Positions 50,401 through 59,347 of a stretch of DNA of 64,000 nucleotides are shown here, one piece after another (position 1 is the first letter of the stretch; the number at the start of each line of letters is the position of its first letter). The stretch comes from CAIWHR01 sp963708855. Its GTDB lineage: Bacteria > Pseudomonadota > Gammaproteobacteria > Burkholderiales > Casimicrobiaceae. The stretch covers positions 186,001 through 250,000 of the forward strand of contig CAVPUM010000007.1 of assembly GCA_963708855.1 (NCBI GenBank), given 5' to 3'. The notes below the pieces were generated by a model, which made no database searches, had not been told where the DNA came from, and saw only the letters and a program-made list of their open reading frames with translations. The position numbers and the translations under genes were made by a program.

Positions 50401-53325
50401 GGCAGTCCGGGCTCTGGAGTTACGCGATCTCCGGCGATCTGCCGATCGTTCTGCTGCAGATCGGAGACTCGGAGAACATCGATCTCGTGCGCCGGCTGGT
50501 GCAGGCGCACGCGTACTGGCGCCTGAAGGGGCTGGCGGTGGACCTCGTGATCTGGAACGAGGACCGCGGCGGGTATCGGCAGGCCCTGCAGGATCAGATC
50601 ATGGGGCTGATCGCCGCCGGTATCGAAGCCCACGTGATGGATCGACCGGGCGGGATCTTCGTGCGGCGGGCGGAGCAGATCTCGGACGAGGACCGCATCC
50701 TGCTCCAGTCGGTGGCGCGCGCCATCATCACCGACCGCCGGGGGAGCCTGGTGGAACAGATCACCCGTCGCGGCCCCGTGGAGGTGCGGGTCCCGCGCCT
50801 CGTGCCGACCCGGAACCATCGCGGCGAAATGCCACCCGCCGAACCGCCCTCGCGCGAGCTGATCCTGTCCAACGGGCTCGGGGGATTCACGCCCGACGGC
50901 AGCGAGTACGTCATCACGCTGCGCCCGGGCCAGGCGACGCCGGCGCCCTGGGTCAACGTGCTGGCGAATCCGGACTTCGGCACGATCGTTTCCGAATCCG
51001 GGCTGGCGTACACGTGGAGCGAGAACGCGCACGAGTTTCGTCTCACGCCGTGGAACAACGACCCCGTGAGCGATGCAAGCGGAGAAGCGTTCTTCCTGCG
51101 CGACGAGGAATCCGGGCAATTCTGGTCACCCTCGCCGTTGCCCGCCCGCGGCACCGGCGCCTATGTCACCCGCCACGGATTCGGCTACAGCGTCTTCGAG
51201 CACCGCGAGGATGGCATCAGCTCGGAGCTTTGCGGTGTACGTCGCCATCGACTGCGGCGGTGAAGTTCTCGGTGCTGAAGGTGCGCAATGTTTCGGGGCG
51301 TTCGCGCCGGCTCTCGGCCACCGGTTACGTGGAATGGGTCCTCGGCGATCTGCGGCCCAAGACGGCGATGCACGTGATCACCGAAATCGAGGCCAAGAGC
51401 GGCGCGCTCCTGGCACGCAATGCCTACAACACGGAGTTCCCCGACCGCGTCGCGTTCTTCGACGTGGACGACCCGATCCGCAGCGTGAGCGGCGACCGCA
51501 CCGAGTTCCTGGGACGCAACGGCGCGCTGCGCAATCCCGCCGCGATGGCGCGACAGCGCCTTTCGGGCAAGGTGGGCGCGGCGCTCGATCCGTGTGCCGC
51601 CATCCAGGTCTCGTTCGATCTGAAGGACGGCGAGGAGCGCGAGATCGTCTTCCGGCTCGGCGTCGGCCGAAATGCCGTCGATGCCGGCAGCCTCGTGCAG
51701 CGCTTCCGCGGATCGACCGCCGCTCATGGCGCGCTGGACGCGGTGCGAGCGCGCTGGACGCGCACGCTCGGCACCTTGCAGATGGACACGCCCGACGCAT
51801 CGCTCAACGTGCTGGCCAACGGCTGGCTGCTGTACCAGACGCTGGCGTGCCGCCTGTGGGCGCGAAGCGGCTACTACCAGTCGGGCGGCGCCTTCGGCTT
51901 TCGCGATCAGCTGCAGGACGTCATGGCGCTCGTCCACGCCGAGCCCGCGCTCGATGCGCGAGCATCTTCTCCGCTGCGCGGGACGCCAGTTCCTGGAGGG
52001 CGACGTCCAGCATTGGTGGCACCCGCCGTCGGGCCGCGGCGTGCGGACGCGCTGCTCGGATGACTATCTGTGGCTGCCGCTGGCCACGGCACGCTATGTG
52101 AACGCGACCGGCGACGGCGGCGTGCTGGACGAATCGATCCACTTCCTGGAAGGTCGCCCGGTGAACCCGGGGGACGACTCCTACTACGACCTGCCCCGCC
52201 GGTCCGCGGAATCGGCCAGCCTCTACCAGCACTGCGTGCGCGCCATCGACCATGGCCTGCAATTCGGGGCGCACGGCCTGCCGCTGATGGGCTCCGGGGA
52301 CTGGAACGACGGCATGAACCTCGTCGGGGATCAAGGGTACCGGCGAAAGCGTCTGGCTGGGGTTTTTCCTGTTTGCGGTGCTGAAACAGTTCGCAGCGCT
52401 CGCGCAGGCGAAGGGTGACGCGGCGTTCGCGGAACGATGCAATGCGGAAGGCCTCAAGCTTCGCCAGAACCTCGAGCTGCACGGTTGGGACGGCGAGTGG
52501 TACAAGCGCGCGTACTTCGACGACGGCTCGCCGCTGGGCTCCGCGACCAACCGCGAGTGCAGGATCGACTCCGTCGCGCAAAGCTGGGCGGTGCTGTCGG
52601 GCGCGGGCGATGCCACCCGCTCGCGTGCGGCGATGAACGCCGTCGACGAGCGCCTCGTGCGCCGCGATCACGCGTTGATCCAGCTTCTGGATCCGCCCTT
52701 CGACCGGTCCAATCTCGACCCGGGCTACATCAGAGGCTACGTCCCGGGCGTGCGCGAGAACGGGGGACAGTACACGCACGGCGCGATCTGGGCGGCGATG
52801 GCTTTCGCGGCCATGGGCGATCGGGACCGCGCCTGGGAACTCATGACCATGATCAACCCGGTGCGTCACTCGCAAACACCGGAGGGCATGGCGACCTACA
52901 AGGTGGAGCCGTATGTGATCGCCGCCGATGTCTACGCGCTGCCGCCGCACAACGGCCGCGGCGGCTGGAGCTGGTACACGGGCTCGGCCGGATGGATGTA
53001 CCGGCTCATCTCCGAATCGCTGCTCGGTTTGACGCTCGAGCGGGGTTGTCTCCGTTTCGCGCCGTGCCTTCCCGCCGACTGGACTGCGTTCACGATGCGC
53101 TATCGGTACGGCGAGACCACGTACGCCATCGCCATCCGGCAGACGTTCGCCGCCGCCGGCGAAGGAAAACAGCGCGCCGAGATTACGGTGGATGGCGTCG
53201 CGCAAGCGGATGGCTCGGTTCACCTTGTCGACGATCGCGCTGCGCACGACGTCCTGGTCGAGGTGCGCCCGGCATCGAGGTCGGAGGTGTCATTGCGCCT
53301 GGCGCCATTGGGTTCCCATACGTGA
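44439..53325 (+). CDS. ndvB: Cyclic beta-(1,2)-glucan synthase (NdvB/ChvB type), many frameshifts
   Basis: About 2,960 residues, the usual giant size. In order: cytosolic N-terminal helical region (to about 400), membrane helices (about 425-490), GT84 glycosyltransferase with ITLDTDTQLPRD (about 652) and RHRWIRGDW (about 810), more membrane helices (about 840-1020), a glycoamylase domain (about 1370-1620: DYDFLYDPSRHLLAIGYN, GISECGYNSVDASLNYQY, MAHHQGM) and two GH94-type modules, the last with catalytic Asp in GSGDWNDGMN. Builds, cyclises and exports osmoregulated periplasmic glucans. About nine indels (near 44442, 45655, 45825, 45875, 46130, 47813, 51232, 51960, 52330). ATG 44439 has a good GGAGAAGGATCC site but needs one base added after AA; otherwise TTG 44444. 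Confidence 0.92.
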
Positions 53326-53549
53326 CAGCTCGTCGCGCCTGCACGTGACGGGCTGAGACCTGTCGGATATCCGGCTCGGTTGCTCGAATGCCCAGCGTGC
53401 GGTAACAGACCGACAGGCGAACTGGACGCAAGGCATCGTATCGGATATCGACGAGCTGGCTGCAGCAATCGATCATAAGGTTTCGTCGCCGTATCGTGGC
53501 AGGATGTGCACCTCCAGCACGGATCCAGGAATCGATTGCAGGCAACGAT
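53326..53549. other. Intergenic region after ndvB
   Basis: 224 bp. Only a half-site of the operator family (CGTGCG-GTAA at 53396-53405) is seen; no gene or strong terminator. Confidence 0.4.
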
Positions 53550-53939
53550 ATGTCATCCCCCAAACCCATACAGATCATCCTGGCCCGTCAGCTTGCCAGC
53601 AACCTTGCGACGCCCATTCTCATCGTGGACACCGAGGGGACGCTCATCTTCTACAACGACGCGGCCGAGACGATTCTGGATCAGCGCTTCGATGAAACCG
53701 GGGAGGTGCGCGCCGACGATTGGACGGGCCGTTTCGCGATTGCCGACGAGGCGCGCAACCCGATTGCGCAGGAAGACCGCCCCATGATGATGGCGCTGTC
53801 CGAGCGCAAGCCCGTCTCGCGAACGGTATGGATGCGATGCGGGCATCGCGAATGGCGGCACATGAACATCACGGCCTATCCGCTCATCGGCGTGGGCGGT
53901 CAATTCCTCGGCGCGAAAATGATCTTCTGGGAAGTCTGA
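53550..53939 (+). CDS. Single PAS-domain protein
   Basis: 129 residues, one PAS fold: NLATPILIVDTEGTLIFYNDAAETIL, a central EERPMMMALSERKPV-like helix segment and a beta end (ITAYPLIGVGGQFLGAKMIFWEV). No output domain, membrane helix or evident cofactor residues, so it probably acts through a partner. One base separates its stop from the metallo-hydrolase start, so the two are almost certainly co-translated. Start 53550 (MSSPKPIQ) gives the PAS with no extra N-terminus. Confidence 0.85.
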   Translation: MSSPKPIQIILARQLASNLATPILIVDTEGTLIFYNDAAETILDQRFDETGEVRADDWTGRFAIADEARNPIAQEDRPMMMALSERKPVSRTVWMRCGHREWRHMNITAYPLIGVGGQFLGAKMIFWEV

Positions 53940-53940
53940 G

Positions 53941-54783
53941 ATGCAGGTCACCCTGTGGGGAACGCGGGGATCGCTCGCCACGCCCGGCCCGGAGACGGCG
54001 CGATACGGCGGGAACACCTCGTGCGTAGGCATCGTCGGGCGCGAGGGCACCATGCTCGTGCTGGATGCGGGCACGGGCGTGCGCCGCCTCGGGGCGAGGA
54101 TTCCCGAATCCGTGCGCCGGGTCGACATCCTGTTGACGCATCTCCATATGGACCACATTCAGGGGCTGGGCTTCTTCGCCCCGCTTTATCGGCCTGACGT
54201 GGAAGCGCACATCTGGGGCCCTGGCAGCGTCACGCTGCGCCTGCAGGCACGCCTCATGCGCTATCTTTCGCCCCCGCTGTTTCCGGTAAGCCTCTCCGAG
54301 CTGCCATGCAAGCTGACGTTTCACGAAGTCCCCCGTGATGAAGTCGACATCGGCGAGTTCCGTGTCACGTCCGCACTGGTGTGCCATCCTGGTCCGACGG
54401 TGGGATACCGCATTGCCGAGGCAGGCGGAAGCGTGATGACCTACCTGCCGGATCACGAACCGGCATTGGGCAGTTCGCACTTTCCGTCTTTGCCACGGGC
54501 ATGGACTTCCGGCAGCGCACTGGCGGCGGGCGCGGACTTGCTGATACACGACGGCCAATACAGCGCCGCCGAGTATCCCGGCCACTGCGGCTGGGGACAC
54601 AGCTCGCTCGAGCACACGCTCGACTTCGGCACGCTGACCGAAGTGAAGCACCTCGTGCCGTTCCACCATGATCCCGGCCATTCCGATGCGGACCTCGACC
54701 ATCTGCTTGCGGAAGCCATCGACAAGACCAAGCCCTCCTACCGCGTCACGCCCGGAATCGAGGGCGCGATACTCGAACTGTAG
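53941..54783 (+). CDS. MBL-fold metallo-hydrolase
   Basis: 280 residues. Metal motif THLHMDHIQG (H67, H69, D71, H72), a further histidine in VCHPG, aspartate in YLPDHEP and LLIHDGQY, and a histidine in VPFHHDPGHSD. The start VTLWGTRGS and the spacing TARYGGNTSC match the RNase Z/phosphodiesterase-like subgroup (PqsE/cAMP phosphodiesterase relatives) rather than beta-lactamases. Coupled to the PAS gene, it may be a PAS-regulated phosphodiesterase (inference). Confidence 0.88.
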   Translation: MQVTLWGTRGSLATPGPETARYGGNTSCVGIVGREGTMLVLDAGTGVRRLGARIPESVRRVDILLTHLHMDHIQGLGFFAPLYRPDVEAHIWGPGSVTLRLQARLMRYLSPPLFPVSLSELPCKLTFHEVPRDEVDIGEFRVTSALVCHPGPTVGYRIAEAGGSVMTYLPDHEPALGSSHFPSLPRAWTSGSALAAGADLLIHDGQYSAAEYPGHCGWGHSSLEHTLDFGTLTEVKHLVPFHHDPGHSDADLDHLLAEAIDKTKPSYRVTPGIEGAILEL

Positions 54784-54836
54784 GTCCGGCCGTCCGGTGC
54801 CGGAACCGGTCGGCACTCCCCGCCACGGCGCGCATG

Positions 54837-54852
54837 CGTGCGTCAGCGCACG
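54837..54852. promoter_or_regulatory. Crp-type palindromic operator (CGTGCG-TCAG-CGCACG)
   Basis: Perfect 6+6 palindrome, centre 98 bp upstream of the small membrane protein start. Confidence 0.6.
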
Positions 54853-54941
54853 GACGCCACGAGTCGATCCGCCTAGTCTTTGCTCCATGGCCGCCGTTTC
54901 CGTGTGGCCCGGAACGAAGGAACAATCCAGATGAGCTTCCA

Positions 54942-55136
54942 ATGAATATCGACAAGCGTTTCGTCATGTTGCTCGCCGTTGCCGCCGGCGCCGCAGTCGG
55001 CGCGGTGGCCGCATCGAAATCGTGGCTGCGACATCGCCACACCACGCGCGACCGGGAACACAAGCAGGATCTCAAGTCGTGGGAGAACGAAGGCGGCAAC
55101 CTGGCGCCGGCTGCCGTCTCGCCGGCACAGCCGTAG
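54942..55136 (+). CDS. Small single-pass membrane protein
   Basis: 64 residues: short cytosolic N-terminus (MNIDKRF), one helix (VMLLAVAAGAAVGAVAAS) and a charged C-terminal tail (RHRHTTRDREHKQDLKSWEN). No family recognised. The ribosome site is weak, but the palindromic operator 98 bp upstream and GC-ending codons support it. Confidence 0.6.
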   Translation: MNIDKRFVMLLAVAAGAAVGAVAASKSWLRHRHTTRDREHKQDLKSWENEGGNLAPAAVSPAQP

Positions 55137-55249
55137 CCTCGAGCGCCTGGGGGCGGACCAGCCCGCAGGTCTTCGCATCATCCGCGCCGTCGCGGCCGCT
55201 CCATGGCTCGCGATCCGCGGCTCCTCACCCCAACGGGAAAGCGCACATC

Positions 55250-55942
55250 ATGAAACGAGTACTCAAACCCTTATTGATCGCGATCACGCTGGCGGCCGCG
55301 GGTTCGGCCGCTGCCGACAGCATTACGTTCTACCAGGACGACAACTACCGCGGACGTCAATTCACCGCCGATCAATCCGTTGCGAACTTCGGCCGCAATG
55401 GCTTCAATGACCAGGTCAGTTCGGCGGTCGTGCACGATGGCCATTGGGAGATCTGCGTCGACAGCGAATTCCGCGGCAGTTGCGGAGTGCTCGGTCCCGG
55501 CGCCTATCCCAATCTCGGCGCGTACGCCGGTCGCGTCAGTTCGGTGCGCCCCGTCGACGGCCGCCATGCCGACAATCGTCCCGACAATCGCTCCGATGAT
55601 CGCGGTCGCAACCGCGAAGCCCGCGCGACGTTGTACGAAGGTCCGAACCTTTCCGGGCGCTCCTATCCGCTCAACGACATAATGCCGAACATGGGCCGGA
55701 CCGGATTCAACGACCGCGCATCGTCGTTGCGCGTCGATCGCGGTTACTGGATCTTCTGCAGTGACTCCGAATTTCGGGGGGAATGCCGTACCTTCGGTCC
55801 CGGCGAATATGCTTCGCTTCCGGGTCTCAACAACGTAATCTCGTCAGGGCGCCGGATCTCGAACGACTATCCGTACGGCGACCGGCCCAACTGGCAGCGT
55901 GATCCGTTCAATCAATCGCTGAACTCGCAGAATCGCCAGTAG
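55250..55942 (+). CDS. Exported protein with two beta/gamma-crystallin domains
   Basis: 230 residues. Signal peptide (VLKPLLIAITLAAAGSAAA, cut before DSITFY), then two crystallin Greek-key domains separated by an Asp/Arg/Asn-rich linker (about 105-125). Domain 1 has ITFYQDDNYRGRQFTA and GVLGPGAYPNL; domain 2 has ATLYEGPNLSGRSYPL and RTFGPGEYASL. Bacterial members are often calcium-binding and stress- or sporulation-linked; the N/D-x-S calcium sites are plausible here (GFNDQVSS, GFNDRASS). Follows the small membrane gene by 113 bp on the same strand. Confidence 0.87.
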   Translation: MKRVLKPLLIAITLAAAGSAAADSITFYQDDNYRGRQFTADQSVANFGRNGFNDQVSSAVVHDGHWEICVDSEFRGSCGVLGPGAYPNLGAYAGRVSSVRPVDGRHADNRPDNRSDDRGRNREARATLYEGPNLSGRSYPLNDIMPNMGRTGFNDRASSLRVDRGYWIFCSDSEFRGECRTFGPGEYASLPGLNNVISSGRRISNDYPYGDRPNWQRDPFNQSLNSQNRQ

Positions 55943-55964
55943 GCATCCGGCGAGTGGCGGCCGG

Positions 55965-57284
55965 TCAAGCGCGCCGGCGCGCTTTCCGTCTTGCGTACAG
56001 GCCCATCAGCGGCGTCACCGAAATGCCGTGCAGCAAGACCGATGCGGCGACCGTCGTCAGCGTGATCGCGATCAGCTCTTTCGCCAGCGGTTCCGGCAAA
56101 CCGTGATTGATCGCGTACATCAGGTAGAAGATCGAGCCGACGCCGCGAATGCCAAACCAGGCAATCAGGATGCGCTGATCACGCGATACGCTGCGCGCGC
56201 CCATCAGTCCCAGCCAGACCGAAGCGGGACGGGCCACGAGAAACAGGAGCAGAAGGAACCAGACGACGGGCGACGGCCAATTGGTGTAGGACAACATGGC
56301 GCCGACCACCATGACCACCACCAGCTCGGCGATTCGCTCGAGTTGCCCGTTGAAGCCCTTCACGGCCTCCATCAGGTAGACGCCGGCGTGATCGGCGTGG
56401 GTGGCCAGTTCCCTTTCGCTTCCCGCACCCATGACAATCGTGACCTCCGCCGGGCGCGACGGCTTGTCCTGCCGCGAGTGTTCCTTGACCCGCTGCAGCG
56501 CGAGTCCTGCGGCAAACACCGCAAGAAAACCCGAGGCGAAGCTGAGCTGCGCAACACCGTAGGCGATCGCGATCAGTCCGAGCGCCAGGAACTCGTCGAG
56601 GCCGACCGCCTCCTGATGCCGTGTGCGCAGGTAGAGAACCAGCTTCCCGATCAATGCTCCCAGTGCACCGCCGATCGCCAGCCCGCCGGCGATGGCCCAC
56701 ACCACGTCGACGGCCAGCCAGCGCCAGCCGCCGTCGCCGAAGTCGTAGAGTCCGAGCAGGCCCAGGGCGAGCAGCACGACAGGAAACGCGGCGCCGTCGT
56801 TGAGGCCGCCCTCGGCGGTGAGGCTGAAGCGGAGGCGGTCGCGATCGGACGAATCCTCGACCTGCACGTCGGACGCGAGCACGGGATCGGTGGGCGCCAG
56901 AATCGCCGCCAGCAGGATCGCCGCGCCCGCGGGCAGCCCGAGCAGGAGGACGCCGATGACCGCGACGAACACCACCGTCAGCACCATCGACGGGAAGGCC
57001 AGGCGCAACGGCAGGTACCAGCGCTTGTCGCGCAGCGGAACGCCGAGCTTCAGTCCGACGGCGAACAGCGAGATGAGCAGCGCGATTTCCGCCATCCTTT
57101 CCAGGTCGACGGAGTGCAGGAGCGGGTCGGGCGCCATGAGCGCCCACCCCGCCGGCCCAAGGGCATAGCCGATGGCCAGGTAGAGAATGCCGGGACTCAG
57201 CGGCAATCGCTGCAGAAGCGTGCCGAGGAGCGCCATGGTGATCAAGATGGCGCCGATGACGAGCGCCCAGGTGGTGACGGACAT
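55965..57284 (-). CDS. Cation/proton antiporter (CPA1/NhaP type)
   Basis: 439 residues with about twelve hydrophobic segments. Seen: LGPAGWAL in the first third, LAPTDPVLASDVQV (the TDP motif of the ion site), EGGLNDGAAFPVVLLALG with the key ND pair, and IAWFGIRGVGSIFYLMYAI late in the membrane domain. Exchanges Na+ or K+ for protons in the inner membrane. Start 57284 (MSVTTWALV); in-frame codons upstream lack membrane character. An operator palindrome lies 84 bp upstream. Confidence 0.9.
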   Translation of the reverse strand: MSVTTWALVIGAILITMALLGTLLQRLPLSPGILYLAIGYALGPAGWALMAPDPLLHSVDLERMAEIALLISLFAVGLKLGVPLRDKRWYLPLRLAFPSMVLTVVFVAVIGVLLLGLPAGAAILLAAILAPTDPVLASDVQVEDSSDRDRLRFSLTAEGGLNDGAAFPVVLLALGLLGLYDFGDGGWRWLAVDVVWAIAGGLAIGGALGALIGKLVLYLRTRHQEAVGLDEFLALGLIAIAYGVAQLSFASGFLAVFAAGLALQRVKEHSRQDKPSRPAEVTIVMGAGSERELATHADHAGVYLMEAVKGFNGQLERIAELVVVMVVGAMLSYTNWPSPVVWFLLLLFLVARPASVWLGLMGARSVSRDQRILIAWFGIRGVGSIFYLMYAINHGLPEPLAKELIAITLTTVAASVLLHGISVTPLMGLYARRKARRRA

Positions 57285-57359
57285 CGCGGATTCCAAAGGG
57301 AACAGGACCAGCCGGGGCACGCGGCTCGCACCACGATGACCGCAACCGGGCAGCGCGTC

Positions 57360-57375
57360 GGTGCGGCGACGCACA
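57360..57375. promoter_or_regulatory. Crp-type palindromic operator (GGTGCG-GCGA-CGCACA), antiporter side
   Basis: Centre 84 bp upstream of the antiporter start on the minus strand. Confidence 0.6.
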
Positions 57376-57385
57376 CTGTGGCGTG

Positions 57386-57401
57386 CGTACGACGGCGCAC
57401 A
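57386..57401. promoter_or_regulatory. Crp-type palindromic operator (CGTACG-ACGG-CGCACA), plus-strand side
   Basis: 26 bp from the previous site, centre 80 bp upstream of the exported caspase-like gene. Each divergent gene thus has a site at the same distance. Confidence 0.6.
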
Positions 57402-57473
57402 GACCGGGGCCGGACCTCCGGCTAGGCTGATCGATATCAGCGATCGTGCAAACAGCCTGAGCGTATTCGACGC

Positions 57474-59133
57474 ATGTCCTCAATTGCCAAGCTTCTTCTT
57501 CTGGTCGCACTGTTCGCCCTGGGCTGGGGCACGGATAGCCACGCCGACAAGCGCACCGTCTGCACGATCACCGTCAATTCGTCCGACGAAAAGGAGATGT
57601 TTCGGCAACGCCTGCCCGAGGATCAGTATCAGTTCGTCGAGCTGGTGGAACGCGGTCGACCCGACTGGCTGGCCTCGGCCTGCCGGCAGGGCGTCCGGTG
57701 CGACATGCTCGTCATCTCGGGCCATTTCGACGGGAGCACCGAGTTCTATTCGGACCAGGTGGCCGCCAGCGAGTTCCTGCCGGTCGCGGAGATGGAGCGC
57801 GCTTCCTGCAGCGACTCCTGCCCGGGACTGTTCTCGCAATTGAAGGAGGTCTATCTCTTCGGCTGCAACACGTTGAATGCGGACGCGATCAGGAGCGCGT
57901 CCTCGGAAGTCGGCCGCAGCCTTGTGCGCGCCGGGCACTCGCAGGCGGACGCGCAGCGCCTGGCGCGCACCCTCGATCAGCGTCACGGCGAAAGCAGCCG
58001 TGATCGCATGCGCCGGATCTTCGCGAACGTGCCCGTCATCTACGGCTTTTCTTCGGTCGCGCCGCTGGGGCCCGCGGCGGCGACCCTGCTCGGCCGCTAC
58101 CTGCAGGCGTCGTCGCTCGCCGAGGTCGGCAGCGGTCGCGCGAGTCCCAGGCTCCTCGGCCACTTCGCCGCCGAGTCCATGATCGCCGTCAGCGGCCTGC
58201 GCGAATCGGATCCGCGCGCCGTCTATCGGCGCGAGGCCTGTCAATTCATCGACGACCGGCTGTCGCCGGCGCAGAAGCTCGGCTTCATCCACGGCCTCCT
58301 GCGCCGCGACATGGCGGAAGTCCGCATGTTCCTCGAGCGCATCGAAGGCCTGTTCGCTTCGTTGACCGAAAGCGAGCGGCAAACCCCGTCCTTCGCGCAG
58401 GCGCTGGGCGAGATCGCGCGCGATGACGTCACGCGCGACCGTTACCTGCGCTTTGCGGAGGACGCCGATCTGCCGCAGATTCGCGCCCGCATGATCCAGC
58501 TCGCGGGCACGCTGGGCTGGCTGTCGCCGCAGGATGAGCGCGCCGAGCTGGTACGCATGATCGGCGACGTGCTCGGGCGCAGATCCGTCGGCGCGGCCGA
58601 AGTCGACCTGATTTGCGCGCTGAACACGGACCACGCGCTGGACCAGGAACGCCATCGCCTGTCGCTGTCGCCAGCGGACGCCGACAAGGTGACGCACGCG
58701 GCGGCCCTGGGATGCCTCGGGAGCACCGAGGGCCGCGCCCGCGTCCTTCGAGGCGCTGACCAGTGACGACGACGCCGAAGTTCAGATCGCCGAGGTCTAT
58801 CTCGGGCATCGACCGATCACCGACGTCGACGAGATTCGTGTCGTGGCGAGCGGGATCGCGCGCATGACGGAACCGGCGCGCAGGTCCGCGCGCTCGACAC
58901 CCTGGCGCGCCATCGCCTCAGCGATCGCCAGAGTCTGGACGAGCTGGCGCGCCTCTTCCCCGTTTCCCGATCGGTCGATGTGCAGCGGGCCATCGCCGCG
59001 GTCTTCATTCGCTCCGACTATCGACTGTTGCCGAGACCCGAAATGGTCACGCATGCTGAGCCAATCCCGCCTGAAGTCACCCGGCGGCGCCGACATCATC
59101 GACATCCTCATCCGCCGCCTGCAGACGCCCTAG
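57474..59133 (+). CDS. Exported putative caspase-like (clan CD) protein with HEAT-like repeats, copy 1; frameshifts near the end
   Basis: About 553 residues. Signal peptide cut after SHA24. Residues 26-190 form an alternating strand/helix domain with a histidine after a hydrophobic strand (DMLVISGHFDG, H84) and a cysteine after another (EVYLFGCNTLN, C131). This is the His/Cys arrangement of the CHAT/caspase/gingipain fold, with several extra cysteines (C30, C70, C76, C112, C116) that could form periplasmic disulfides. From about 270 the protein is a run of short helical pairs (IRARMIQLAGTLGWLSPQDE, VQIAEVYLGH, VDVQRAIAAVFIR) resembling HEAT repeats. Breaks near 58749, 58869 and 59048. Near-identical in layout to the next gene. 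No named family recognised; peptidase activity is inference. Confidence 0.75.
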
Positions 59134-59347
59134 CGTCCAGCGTGGCGATGTCACCGGCCCGGCGCCCGGCCTTACGGGCCATCGGCCGGCAACATGTGGT
59201 AGGCTTGATGCCCGTCGAACGGTGCGCCGGGGGACGGAAGCCCTGCGTGGTGATTCTGCCTGCGCGAGGTCGGACGTGCCGGCCGGCCTCATGCTTCGCC
59301 TCACGGATCAATGACGGCCAGGTGCCGAAGCCCCGGCCGGAGGTATC

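Noticed and set aside
47532..51119. Very long antisense open frame (1,195 codons) opposite ndvB
   Set aside because: It mirrors the glucan synthase reading frame; the product is rich in Arg/Ala/Gln/His with no domain. High-GC antisense artefact.
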